NCBI GenBank assembly: GCA_035640455.1
Contig: DASQWB010000002.1
Location: 1-64,000 of the forward strand
Direction of reading: 5' to 3'
DNA length: 64,000 bases
Source: AC-50 sp035640455
Lineage (GTDB): Bacteria; Actinomycetota; Thermoleophilia; Gaiellales; Gaiellaceae
A program made the position numbers and the translations under genes. Shown here in pieces: positions 1 through 8,154 of this stretch (positions within the stretch are counted from its first letter, which is position 1; each line of letters opens with the position of its first letter). The notes under the pieces are model-generated. The model had not been told where the DNA came from and ran no database searches. It saw nothing but the letters and a program-made list of their open reading frames with translations.

Positions 1-932
1 ACGCGGCTGAAGTCCCACTGGCCGGCTCCCGTCGGCGTAAGCGCACCATTGTCGGGATGGAGTGCATTGAGCTCGAATTCCAAGTCTCGCCCAGAGGCGC
101 TGATGCGGGCGCCATCCGCCGGCACCGGAGTCGAAAGCACAAAGGCGCCGGGAACATGTATGCCTCTCCGAATCCTGTATTCGACCTCGACGGTTCCACG
201 TACGTCGAATTCCCGTTTGAGCATGAACCGCAACTGCTTTCCATCGGCCCAAATCTTCAGCGGCCCCACCGTGATTCCCTTAGGAGCTGTCAGGACACGC
301 TTGGCATCCTCTTCGTCAAGCACCTCTTCGACAAGCTCGGTCTGCTTGCCAACGGTACGGACGCGAATTTCTTTGAACCTCGGAACTCCCAGGTCGGGGA
401 GCGGCACGTCGAGGTCGATCCCGCCCGTGACGTCGAAGCTGGTCTGTTTGTTGTAGAGATTCTCCAAGGTGTAGCGAGCCCGATAGTCCAGGATGACGAT
501 ATCTTTTGCATATGTGGCCACATGCCGATACAGGTCAGAATGTCGACCACGGTCGAGGGCTTCGAGATCGACCTCCCACTTCCGCCGGAAGACACTGGTG
601 TAGAAGACGTTGTCGGTGACCTCCTGAAAGACCGCGGCGGGAACGACCTTCTCGAAAGCGGCTTCGAGAACGTCGCTCGCGATCTTCCTTCGAAGCATTC
701 GACCCGCATACGACTCGATCAGTATCGTCACGAACACGGAGACGAGCGCGCCTATCCCCAAGTCTCGAATCAGGTCAGGCCCAAGGACCGAGTCGGAATG
801 CTCCTCCCAGAGAATGGCGCCAAGCAGCAAGGCGATTCCAGCAACGAATCCGACGGCCAAGATGAGCCACAGAATCAGGTTCTCCGAGCTTGAACCGGCC
901 GTTTCGCGCCTCTGCCCTGGTGACGAGCTCAT
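1..932 (-). CDS. Two-helix membrane protein of unknown function (3' end outside window)
   Basis: Reading the minus strand from ATG at 932 stays open for 310 codons and runs off the left edge, so the C-terminus is missing. I recognise no family. Two hydrophobic helices are clear at about residues 19-42 (LILWLILAVGFVAG) and 58-77 (GIGALVSVFVTILIE). They are followed by a soluble region of at least 230 residues with many charged residues and short beta-like segments. No catalytic motif or cysteine pair stands out. The Shine-Dalgarno is weak (GCGCAGGCAG before ATG). The gene is visibly less G+C-rich than the rest of the window and lies on the 3' side of the adjacent tRNA, which would fit acquired DNA. 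The frame, helix pattern and lack of stops make it a real gene; its function is unknown. Confidence 0.75.
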   Translation of the reverse strand, partial: MSSSPGQRRETAGSSSENLILWLILAVGFVAGIALLLGAILWEEHSDSVLGPDLIRDLGIGALVSVFVTILIESYAGRMLRRKIASDVLEAAFEKVVPAAVFQEVTDNVFYTSVFRRKWEVDLEALDRGRHSDLYRHVATYAKDIVILDYRARYTLENLYNKQTSFDVTGGIDLDVPLPDLGVPRFKEIRVRTVGKQTELVEEVLDEEDAKRVLTAPKGITVGPLKIWADGKQLRFMLKREFDVRGTVEVEYRIRRGIHVPGAFVLSTPVPADGARISASGRDLEFELNALHPDNGALTPTGAGQWDFSR

Positions 933-1037
933 CTGCCTGCGCTTCTCGTGATCCGCGACCGCGCTCGGTGCACGATCATGGCACCGTCTCGGCCAAGAGT
1001 CAATTCCACGCCAGACCGGCGGGAGGGTTAATCGTGA

Positions 1038-1111
1038 TGGCGCGGGTGGGATTCGAACCCACGGTCTCGAGCTCATGAGGCTCGCGAGGACGGCCGCTCC
1101 TCTACCGCGCG
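1038..1111 (-). tRNA. tRNA with CAT anticodon (Met, or Ile2 if lysidine-modified)
   Basis: A 74-nt cloverleaf can be folded on the minus strand. Acceptor CGCGCGG pairs with CCGCGCC except at position 1 (C1 opposite C72). D-stem GAGG/CCTC with a 9-nt loop; anticodon stem CGAGC/GCTCG around loop CTCATGA (anticodon CAT); 5-nt variable loop; T-stem GTGGG/CCCAC with loop TTCGAAT; discriminator A. CCA is not encoded (ATCA follows C72). The unpaired 1-72 position and A11-U24 pair resemble an initiator tRNA, but the three G-C pairs expected at 29-31/39-41 are absent. Elongator Met, initiator Met and Ile2 therefore cannot be separated by eye. Confidence 0.85.
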
Positions 1112-1600
1112 AGTCCGGCCGGCAAGGCGCCGGCTCCACAGCCGGACCGAAAGACCGCCGCGCCTCGCGAGCGCGCAGCTTCGGGGGGCGAGGGCCGTGC
1201 TGCTTCCGAGAAGAGTTGGGAGGAGGGCCTTGCTTCCCTCAACCGGTGCGGAGCGTTGCTCGACCGCCTGCCGGAGCCGTCCGTTGCCCGTCAGCACGCC
1301 TGCCAGCCACCGTCGTGGACCGCCAGGGAGATGCCCTCTCCCCTTAGCGACGCCGGATGCACGTTACGGCCCTCGCTCCGCTTCAGCGACAGCCGTTCTT
1401 CCGTCACTCCCTTGGGCCCGCCCGTCGACGACCCAATCCTCATGCCTCTCCGTCCAACTCCCGCTCGCGGGAGATCGACGCAGCGGCACGAAGCCCGAAC
1501 CATGTTTTCCAAGCCACTCGCCTACCCTTCGACCCTGGATCGCCTACTCGGCGTCCTACGTGGAGGAGCTTTGGAGCCCGAGTCTCGCGCGCTCATCCGG

Positions 1601-1643
1601 AAAAGAGCAGGCTAAAGCAGACGTTAATCGTCAGCGCTCTTTT
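1601..1643. terminator. Inverted repeat with T-run, possible terminator or ncRNA end
   Basis: AAAAGAGC (1601-1608) is exactly complementary to GCTCTTTT (1636-1643). Between them an inner GACG-TTAAT-CGTC hairpin can form. The terminal TTTT on the plus strand, and by symmetry on the minus strand, makes this a candidate bidirectional terminator or the 3' end of an unrecognised RNA. Confidence 0.4.
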
Positions 1644-1763
1644 CAATGACAAGCGCCGAGAGTCTTTCTCTCTCAGGCGGAGCCTCGATTCGATCTAGAG
1701 CTTGTTCAAGCTGAGCATCACCTGTGGTTCCGACGTTTGGCTCATTGCCTCCGAAACGACGAA

Positions 1764-1782
1764 GGCGACCCGGTGGGTCGCC
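1764..1782. terminator. Perfect 8-bp hairpin, no T-run
   Basis: GGCGACCC and GGGTCGCC form a perfect 8-bp stem with a GGT loop. No T-tract follows, so it may be a factor-assisted terminator or part of an RNA structure. Confidence 0.35.
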
Positions 1783-2174
1783 CTCGACTGGCTTGCTATG
1801 CGGGCTAGGGAGCTAGCGCGCACACCTCCCAGCGAGGGCGGGAACGTTACCGAGCCGGCGCTTTTCGTCCAAGCTGTGCCAGCACGGCATGGCCGATGCG
1901 ACGGGCGCGACTTTGATGAACGTTTGGGTGTTGGCGGTGAGCAGCATCGTCTCGCGGTTATTGCCGCGGCGCAGCATAGACGAAAGATCGGACGTTCGCA
2001 AGCGATCCGGACGAAATTCCTTACGCAAAATGAATAGACCCATTACGCCGCTCCCGCGACCCGGTCGGCCGCGGTGCGCGACCGCATGTCGTGGAGGTAG
2101 GGCGGGTGGCGCCGTCTGCGGGGCGGCTCGACTCCGGGAGACGCGCGTCGGCGACCCACCCAGGCGGACGATCG

Positions 2175-3725
2175 TCAGCGCCGCCATCCCCCTATTGCTC
2201 GAGCGCGCCTACGCCGGCTGAGCGTCGGTAGTAGCGCGCGCAGGTCGTCGATCGTGTCCGCCCCCTCGGCGCGCTTGTCCGGGCGGTAGCGCTTCACGCG
2301 GGCGAAGCGCAGCGCCACCCCGCCCGGGTAGCGGGTCGAAGACTGGACGCCGTCGAGCGCAACCTCGACGACGAGCTCGGGGCGCACGAGCACAGCGATC
2401 TCCCTCCGGTCGGTCTCGCGTGCGAGGAGCTCCCTCGTCTGCCACGCGAGGAGCTCGTCAGTCAATCCCTTGAAGCACTTGCCGACCATCAGGAACTCGC
2501 CTGTCCGCGGGTCGCGCGCGCCCAGGTGCAGGTTCGACAGCCAGCCCTGGCGGCGGCCGTGGCCCCACTCCGCGCCGAGCACGACGAGGTCGTAGGTCCG
2601 CACCGGCTTCACCTTGCGCCAGGTCTTGCCGCGGCGGCCCGCGCTGTAGAGCGAGGCGGCGTCCTTGACGACGACGCCTTCGTGCCCGGCGCGGAGCGCC
2701 TCGTCGAGGACATTCTCGGCGGCCTGCGGATCCGAGGTGACGACGCCTGGGATCTTGAGGTGCGGCGCGATCGCCTCGAGCCGCCGCTCGCGCTCCTCGA
2801 GCGGCGTGTCGAGGAGGTCGTCGCCGTCGACGTAGAGGAGGTCGAAGAGGAACGTCACGATGCCCTCCGGCGGCGCCTCGACGTCGATCTGCGAGACGGT
2901 GTCCTGGAAGGCGGCGGGCCCGTGCTCGCCCATCCACAGCGCCTCGCCGTCGAGCACGGCGTCGGTCACGGGCAGGCGGCGAACCGCCTCGACGATTCCG
3001 GGCAGCGCATAGGTGATGTCGTTGAGGTTCCGCGTGTAGATGCGCACCTCGTCGCCGCGGCGATGGATCTGGATCCGGATGCCGTCGAGCTTCCACTCGA
3101 CGGACGAGCGCGCGAAGCTCGCGACCGCCTCGGCAACGCTCGCGGCGGTGGACGCGAGCATCGGCAGGATCGGCTGGTAGATCCGGAAGCCCACTTCGTG
3201 GAGCCCCGCCTCGCCGTCAGCGATCGCGATCTCGGCCGTGCGGGTGAGGTCGCCCGAAAGCATCAGCGCGCGGCGCGCGAGCTCGCCGGAGACGCCCGCC
3301 GCCTTCGCGATCGCCTCGACCATCACCCCGGCGAGCGCGCCCTGCCTCAGCTCGCCCGTGAAGAGCCGCTTGACGAAGTCCGCCTCCTGCTCCGTCGCAC
3401 GACCGAGGAGCTCGCCGAGGATCTCCTTCCGCCTCGCCGCCGACCCGCTGCCCGCCACCGCCTCGACCTCCGCGATCGCGCGATCGAGCTCGGCAATCGT
3501 GAGGGACGGCTCCGCGGCCGGCGCGCGCTCGAGGCCATAGATCGTCGAGTAGCCGACGCCGACGCGACCCTGTCGCGGCACGCCTGCGAGGAAGCCGACG
3601 GCCAGCGGAACCTCGTCCGGATCGAGCCGCCGCAGGAGCTCGGCGAGGGTCGCGACCTTCCGCGACCGCGAGCTCGTCTCGGCCACGGCCCGCGAGGCCT
3701 CAACGATGTCGGCGAGCAGGGTCAT
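2175..3725 (-). CDS. ATP-dependent DNA ligase, LigB-type
   Basis: A 516-residue ATP-dependent DNA ligase, which seals nicks through a lysyl-AMP intermediate. The nucleotidyl-transferase motif I is EWKLDGIRIQIHR, with the adenylated lysine near residue 212. Further motifs are YTRNLNDIT, FDLLYVDG, EGVVVKDA and TWRKVKP. An alpha-helical DNA-binding domain fills about residues 1-200, and an OB-fold region follows from about 390 (VVLGAEWGHG to RYRPDKRAEG). This order and length match the actinobacterial LigB family, an accessory ligase beside NAD-dependent LigA. The short basic tail (SRRRRARAIGG) after the normal family end is unusual. Start is ATG at 3725. The gene is divergent from the DUF3500 gene. 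A second ATP-dependent ligase (LigC-type) lies at 14977. Confidence 0.93.
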   Translation of the reverse strand: MTLLADIVEASRAVAETSSRSRKVATLAELLRRLDPDEVPLAVGFLAGVPRQGRVGVGYSTIYGLERAPAAEPSLTIAELDRAIAEVEAVAGSGSAARRKEILGELLGRATEQEADFVKRLFTGELRQGALAGVMVEAIAKAAGVSGELARRALMLSGDLTRTAEIAIADGEAGLHEVGFRIYQPILPMLASTAASVAEAVASFARSSVEWKLDGIRIQIHRRGDEVRIYTRNLNDITYALPGIVEAVRRLPVTDAVLDGEALWMGEHGPAAFQDTVSQIDVEAPPEGIVTFLFDLLYVDGDDLLDTPLEERERRLEAIAPHLKIPGVVTSDPQAAENVLDEALRAGHEGVVVKDAASLYSAGRRGKTWRKVKPVRTYDLVVLGAEWGHGRRQGWLSNLHLGARDPRTGEFLMVGKCFKGLTDELLAWQTRELLARETDRREIAVLVRPELVVEVALDGVQSSTRYPGGVALRFARVKRYRPDKRAEGADTIDDLRALLPTLSRRRRARAIGGWRR

Positions 3726-3779
3726 CGCGCACTAGCTAAGCAGGACGGGGATACTCCGGCCGTGTCGTTGAGGGACGAG

Positions 3780-4709
3780 ATGGCGACCGCTGCGCGGACG
3801 CTGCTGGCGGGCCTCGACGAGGAGCAGCGGGAGGCGCTGCAGCAGCCGCTCGGCGACGAAGGTCTCCGCCGCTCGTGGACGTACGTCCCGGGCGAGCGGG
3901 CAGGGCTGACGTTCGGCGACCTCGACCGGCAGGGCCGGAAGGCGGTCCACCGGCTGCTCACGACGGTCTTGAGCACCCACGCCTACGCCCAGGTGGCGGC
4001 GATCATGGCGCTCGAGGACGTCCTCGACCGCGTCGAAGGCTTCCGGCGCGGCCGCCACAGCAGCGATTTCTGGACGGTGCTCTTCGGCGACCCGAGCTCC
4101 CACGAGCCATGGGCGTGGCGCTTCGAGGGCCACCACGTCTCCGTGAACGTCACGGTCGCCGACGGCGCGGTCTCGGCGACGCCCTGCTTTCTCGGCGCGA
4201 ACCCGGCGGCGATCAGGTATCGCGAGACGACGGTGCTGCGTCCGCTCGGGCGGGAGGAGGAGCTGGCGCGGGCGCTTCTCGAGGCGATGGATCCGGCGGC
4301 GCTTCGGGGCGCGGTCGTCTCCGACGTCGCACCGACAGACATCCGGATGCGCGACGCGCCGCGGGTCGACGGGACGCTGGAGCCGCTCGGGGTGCCGATC
4401 GCCGACCTCGGCGACGGGGCGGCGACGCTGCTCGAAGACCTCGTCGCCACCTACGTCGACCGGCTCTCCGACGAGCTCCGCGCGATCGAGGCGAGGCGGA
4501 TCCCGCGCGACACCCTGACCTTCGCCTGGGAAGGGCCGCTCGAGCGCGGCGCCGGCCACTACTACCGGATCCAGGGCCGGGACCTGCTGATCGAGTACGA
4601 CAACACCCAGAACGACGCGAACCACGTCCATTCGGTGTGGCGCCGCCCGGGGATCGACTTCGGGGAGGATCTCCTCGCGCGGCACTACGCGACTGCCGAC
4701 CACGGCTGA
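3780..4709 (+). CDS. DUF3500 family protein
   Basis: About 309 residues matching the DUF3500 family as I know it: an aspartate/histidine-rich protein of unknown activity. Recognisable stretches are HEPWAWRFEGHHVSVNVTV and the C-terminal YYRIQGRDLLIEYDNTQ followed by NDANHVHSVWR. The repeated His/Asp/Asn clusters look like a metal or hydrolytic site but no function is established. ATG at 3780 is preceded by GAGGGA; an in-frame GTG at 3762 would add six residues. The gene is divergent from the ligase and is followed 12 bp later by a DUF1697 gene, so the two are probably cotranscribed. Confidence 0.85.
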   Translation: MATAARTLLAGLDEEQREALQQPLGDEGLRRSWTYVPGERAGLTFGDLDRQGRKAVHRLLTTVLSTHAYAQVAAIMALEDVLDRVEGFRRGRHSSDFWTVLFGDPSSHEPWAWRFEGHHVSVNVTVADGAVSATPCFLGANPAAIRYRETTVLRPLGREEELARALLEAMDPAALRGAVVSDVAPTDIRMRDAPRVDGTLEPLGVPIADLGDGAATLLEDLVATYVDRLSDELRAIEARRIPRDTLTFAWEGPLERGAGHYYRIQGRDLLIEYDNTQNDANHVHSVWRRPGIDFGEDLLARHYATADHG

Positions 4710-4721
4710 GCCGCGGCGACC

Positions 4722-5255
4722 GTGACTCGCCACATCGTCCTGCTCCGCGGCATCAACCTCGGCTCCCGCAACCGGATCGGGATGCCGGAGTTGCGCGAGG
4801 CGCTCGCCGGCGCGGGCTTCGAGGACGTGCAGACGTACGTCCAGAGCGGCAACGTCGTCCTCTCGAGCGACGCCTCGCCGGAGCAGGTAGCACGCACGTG
4901 CGAGCGGCAGATCTCGGAGCGCTTCGGGCTCGACGTCTCCGTCGTCGTGCGGACGCGCGACGAGCTGGCGAAGGTCGTGAAGCGAAACCCGCTCGGCAAG
5001 GTGGCGACGAACCCGAAGCGCTACCAGGTCAGCTTCCTGGCCGGCGAGCTCGATCCCAAGATCGTGCGCAAGCTCGAGGCCGTGGCCGTCGAGTCCGAGC
5101 GCTTCGTCGTCGACGGCCGCGAGATCTACGCCTGGCACCCTAAGGGCGTCGCGCGCTCGAAGCTGTGGGCGGCACTCGCAGGCCGCGGCTTGGGGGTGAC
5201 CGCGACCGCGCGCAACTGGACGACGGTCACGAAGCTGCTCGATCTGGCCCAGTAG
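4722..5255 (+). CDS. DUF1697 family protein
   Basis: A 177-residue protein of the DUF1697 family, small cytosolic proteins of unknown biochemical role common in soil bacteria. It opens with the diagnostic VLLRGINLGSRNRI and continues with TYVQSGNVVLSS; the C-terminus has the family signature TARNWTTVTKLLDL. Length is normal for the family. Start GTG at 4722 is 12 bp after the DUF3500 stop, suggesting one transcript. No catalytic residues can be assigned. Confidence 0.9.
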   Translation: MTRHIVLLRGINLGSRNRIGMPELREALAGAGFEDVQTYVQSGNVVLSSDASPEQVARTCERQISERFGLDVSVVVRTRDELAKVVKRNPLGKVATNPKRYQVSFLAGELDPKIVRKLEAVAVESERFVVDGREIYAWHPKGVARSKLWAALAGRGLGVTATARNWTTVTKLLDLAQ

Positions 5256-6214
5256 TCATGCAAGCGCGCGGAGTGCCGGTATCCGGTCGCCGCGGAGGGT
5301 GCAGGCGCGCCAAGTGTCGCCGCGGTCGCGGCTCTCCCAGATCTGGCCGTCGGCGAGCCCGGCGAAGAGGCGGCCGTAGGCGGCGGCCAGGGCGTAGGGC
5401 ATCGCCGGCAACGGGTCGTTGGTGAGCGCCTGCCAGGGCTCGTCCGCTCGCCGCCGGTAGAGACGCGCCTGCGGATCGCGGCCGCCGTGGGCGGCGAAGG
5501 GTCCGGTGCTCGCTGAGACGTACCACAGCTCCGGGTCGTCGGGGTCGACGGCCACGGCCCACGTGTAGCGGCGATCGAGCCCGTCGTCGGCGGACCGCCA
5601 GCTCTCGCCCGCGTCCACGCTGAAGGCGGCGCCGCCGCCTCCGGCCTCGTATGCGCGGCCTTCCGCGCGCGGGTGCCAGGCGAGCGAGTGCACGTCGCGC
5701 TGCGCGCCTGGACGATGGTCCTGCCAGGTCTCGCCGCCGTCGGTCGATCGCATCAGCCCGCCGAGCTCGATCCCGACGAGGAGCAGGTCGGCGTCGTGCG
5801 GGCTCGGCGCGATCCAACGGACGTGCGAGGTCCATGGCCGCGGCGGGAAGCTCCACGTCGGGCGCGACGGCAGGTCGAGCAGCCCGGCGAGCTCGCGCCA
5901 GCTCTCGCCGCGGTCGTCGCTGCGGAAGAGCCGGCTCGGTTCGGTGCCCGCGTAGACGGCGCCGCCCGCGGCGCTCACCGCGAGCGAGAAGACGCCGGGC
6001 TCGGGCAGCGCACAGTCGACCCAGCTATGGCCCCCGCCGGTCGTCCGGCGCACCCGCCCTCGCGGAGGCCGGCGTAGAGCGTGTCCGGGTCGTGCGGGTC
6101 GACGGCAAGGCACTGCGCCCCGCTTCCGGCGAGGAAGAGCTCGACAGCCCACTCGCCGCCCGCCTCGTCGAGCCGGGCGATCCCGTCGCCGGTTGCGGCG
6201 TAGAGGCGAGCCAT
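5256..6214 (-). pseudogene. Asp-box (BNR) beta-propeller protein with one frameshift
   Basis: Two overlapping minus-strand frames together encode one propeller protein. The start (ATG 6214, MARLYAATGDGIARL) runs in one frame to DPDTLYAGLREG near 6058. The rest, from VRRTTGGGHSW to the stop at 5256, is one base out of frame. Restoring a base in the GGGCGGG run at about 6052-6060 joins them into roughly 319 residues. At least five Asp-box motifs (S/T-x-D-x-G-x-T/S-W) are visible: RTTGGGHSW, RSDDRGESW, RSTDGGETW, SVDAGESW and ESRDRGDTW. This is the fold of sialidase-like and VPS10-like six- or seven-bladed propellers. No signal peptide is seen, so it is probably cytosolic. The shift is either a real mutation or an assembly error in a G-run. 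Confidence 0.85.
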
Positions 6215-6285
6215 CGGCTACAGCCTAGGCTTCGGGCTCAAAGGGCGCACACCGCCGTCGCTCCGAGGCTTTTAGCACGGGAATC

Positions 6286-7758
6286 CTAGTCTGCCTCGGC
6301 GCAGGCCAGGCCGCCGATCGCCTCCTCCCGCGCGTGCGCAGGAGCGGGCGCCGGCGCCTGGTGCCGGGTGCGGAGCAGCACGCCGCCAACCGCCGCCGCC
6401 GCGACGGCGAAGACGGCGCCCACGACGAACGCGAGGTGGTAGCCGCCGACGAGCGCGGCGAGCGGGCCGTCGCCGGAACCCCGGAGGCTGTCGCTGCGGG
6501 AGGCGGCGATGCTGGCCAGCACCGCAAGGCCGAGCGCCCCGCCCATCATGAACGCGGTGTTGACGATCCCCGAGGCCAGGCCCGACTCCTCCGGGGCGAC
6601 GTCGCTCATCGCCGCGAGCAGCACCGGGTTGAAAGCCATCCCGGCACCGAAGCCGAGCAGGATCATGCTCGGGAGGACGTCGACCATGAAGCTCCCGTCG
6701 ACCGGCGCGCGGGCGAAGAGCGCGAGCCCGACGCCGGCCAGCGCGAGCCCGGTCGCCAGCGGCAGCCTGAACCCGAAGCGCATGACGAGCTTCGCCGAGA
6801 GGCCGAGCGAGAAGGTTCCCATGATCAGGTTGGCGGGCAGGAAGGCGAGCCCGACCTGCAGCGGGCTGTACCCGAGCACGAGCTGGAGGTAGAGCGCGGA
6901 GAGGAAGAACCAGGCGAACATCGCCGCGGCCCAGAAGACGCCGACGACGTTCGCGCTCGCGACGTTCCGTAGCCGGAAGAGCCTGAGGGGCACGAGCGGC
7001 GAAGGAATCTTGACCTCGATCGCGAGGAAGACGGCGAGCAGCGTCGCCGCCGCCCCGAGCAGGCCCAGCGTCTCGCCGGACGTCCAACCGTTCTGGTTGG
7101 CGTTCACGATCGCGTACACCGCGAGCATGAGCGAGGCCGTCACCGTCACCGCGCCGGCGACGTCGAGCCGCCGAGCGGCCGCCAGCCCGGGTGTGGCCGG
7201 AAGCAGCTTCAGGGAGAGGGCGACGACGGCCACGCCGACCGGGAAGTTGACGAGGAAGATCCAGTGCCAGTCGAGGACGTCGGTCAGGACGCCGCCGAGG
7301 AGCACGCCGATGCTCCCGCCGCCGGCCGCGACGAAGCCGAAGATGCCCATCGCCTTCGCCCGCTCGGCCGGCTCGGTGAACAGGGTCATCGTCAGCGAGA
7401 GCGACACGGCCGAGGCAACCGCGCCGCCGATGCCCTGGACGGCCCGCGCCGAGACGAGGAACCACTGCGTCGTCGCGAGGCCGCACGCGAGCGAGGCCGA
7501 CGTGAAGAGCCCGATCCCGAAGAGGAAGAGCCGCCGCGCGCCGAAGAGGTCGCCGAGCCGCCCGCCGAGGAGGAGGAAGCCGCCGTAGGTGAGCAGGTAG
7601 GCGTTCACCACCCACGCGAGCGAGGTCTCGGAGAAGCCGAGATCCTGCCTGATCGACGGCAGGGCGACGTTCACGATCGTGACGTCGAGCACGATCATCA
7701 GGCTGGCGAGGCAGAGCACGTAGAGCGCGAGCCAGCGCGTGCGGCTATCCATCGTCAT
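6286..7758 (-). CDS. MFS drug exporter, DHA2 (EmrB/QacA) type
   Basis: 490 residues with about 14 hydrophobic helices, typical of the 14-helix DHA2 proton-driven exporters. Motif A-like GGRLGDLFGARRLFLFG lies between helices 2 and 3. The motif D1-like LDVTIVNVALPSIRQDL is in helix 1, and motif C-like GGGSIGVLLGGVL is in helix 5. Substrate is unknown; relatives export cationic drugs, antibiotics and dyes. ATG at 7758 has a strong GAGGAGG Shine-Dalgarno. Just upstream lies a promoter matching those of the neighbouring STAS and DUF899 genes (7788-7814), which makes this exporter a likely target of the ECF sigma factor at 8155-9123. Confidence 0.92.
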   Translation of the reverse strand: MTMDSRTRWLALYVLCLASLMIVLDVTIVNVALPSIRQDLGFSETSLAWVVNAYLLTYGGFLLLGGRLGDLFGARRLFLFGIGLFTSASLACGLATTQWFLVSARAVQGIGGAVASAVSLSLTMTLFTEPAERAKAMGIFGFVAAGGGSIGVLLGGVLTDVLDWHWIFLVNFPVGVAVVALSLKLLPATPGLAAARRLDVAGAVTVTASLMLAVYAIVNANQNGWTSGETLGLLGAAATLLAVFLAIEVKIPSPLVPLRLFRLRNVASANVVGVFWAAAMFAWFFLSALYLQLVLGYSPLQVGLAFLPANLIMGTFSLGLSAKLVMRFGFRLPLATGLALAGVGLALFARAPVDGSFMVDVLPSMILLGFGAGMAFNPVLLAAMSDVAPEESGLASGIVNTAFMMGGALGLAVLASIAASRSDSLRGSGDGPLAALVGGYHLAFVVGAVFAVAAAAVGGVLLRTRHQAPAPAPAHAREEAIGGLACAEAD

Positions 7759-7787
7759 GTCTTCCTCCTCGTTCGCTTTCGGGGGTA

Positions 7788-7814
7788 AGACCGTGGCGCC
7801 GCGGCGAACTCATC
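7788..7814 (-). promoter_or_regulatory. Candidate ECF-sigma promoter for the MFS exporter
   Basis: On the minus strand GATGAGTTCGCC (7814-7803), nine bases, then CGGTCT (7793-7788). The architecture and spacing are the same as at 7827-7853 and 9138-9164. Its -35 element forms a perfect inverted repeat (AACTCATCGG / CCGATGAGTT) with that of the opposite promoter. Confidence 0.65.
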
Positions 7815-7826
7815 GGTCGCTGTGCC

Positions 7827-7853
7827 GATGAGTTTCGGGCGGCCGGACGGTCC
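7827..7853 (+). promoter_or_regulatory. Candidate ECF-sigma promoter for the STAS gene
   Basis: GATGAGTTTCGG (7827-7838), nine bases, CGGTCC (7848-7853). The ATG of the STAS gene is at 7862, only nine bases beyond the -10 element, so the transcript would be leaderless or nearly so. Confidence 0.65.
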
Positions 7854-7861
7854 TTCTTCCG

Positions 7862-8152
7862 ATGGGCGCTGCAGCGCCGCAGACCGTCGTCTTCGCGATT
7901 CGCGGCCCGATCGCCCGCACCGACTTGCCCGGGCTTTGCGAGCGCGTCTGCGCGTTGCTCGAGCGGAGCGGCGCAGGCGTGATCCTCTGCGACGTGAATG
8001 GCGTCGAGCCCGACGCCGTGACCGTCGACGCCCTTGCGCGCCTCCAGCTCGCGGCGCGGCGCCACGGCTGTGGGGTTGGGCTGCGCCATGCGTCCACGGA
8101 GCTGTCCGAGCTCGTCGCCTTCATGGGCCTGACAGCCGTCTTCGCAGACTGA
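7862..8152 (+). CDS. STAS-domain protein
   Basis: A 96-residue single-domain protein with the STAS fold of anti-sigma-factor antagonists: beta strand TVVFAIRGPI, helix TDLPGLCERVCALLE, strand GVILCDVNGVEP, helix TVDALARLQLAARRHG, strand VGLRHAS and helix TELSELVAFMGL. The usual phosphorylatable serine after the central strand (D-x-S) is replaced here by VEPDAVT, so control by the classic SpoIIAB-type kinase is doubtful. ATG at 7862 sits directly behind the candidate ECF promoter. It ends 2 bp from the stop of the convergent ECF sigma gene. A role in partner switching around that sigma factor is a reasonable inference only. Confidence 0.75.
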   Translation: MGAAAPQTVVFAIRGPIARTDLPGLCERVCALLERSGAGVILCDVNGVEPDAVTVDALARLQLAARRHGCGVGLRHASTELSELVAFMGLTAVFAD

Positions 8153-8154
8153 CG

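Larger units (their letters stand above)
1112..2174. other. About 1 kb without a convincing gene
   Basis: Several short open frames cross this stretch on both strands, but none has the third-position G+C bias, recognisable motifs or ribosome-binding site expected of a gene here. I looked for RNase P RNA, tmRNA, SRP RNA and 6S signatures and found none. The only clear structure is two inverted repeats (1601-1643 and 1764-1782). Base composition is lower in G+C than the flanking ligase gene. Confidence 0.5.

Noticed and set aside
890..1078. 62-codon plus-strand ORF ending in MARVGFEPTVSSS
   Set aside because: The ending is the well-known false translation of the antisense of a tRNA T-arm; the tRNA on the minus strand explains it.
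1813..2187. 124-codon minus-strand ORF beginning MAALTIVRLGG
   Set aside because: No ribosome-binding site, no recognised motif, and it overlaps the end of the ligase gene out of frame.
3732..5138. 468-codon minus-strand ORF
   Set aside because: Lies antisense to the DUF3500 and DUF1697 genes, has low-complexity Arg/Asp/Val composition and no motif; a shadow of high-G+C coding DNA.
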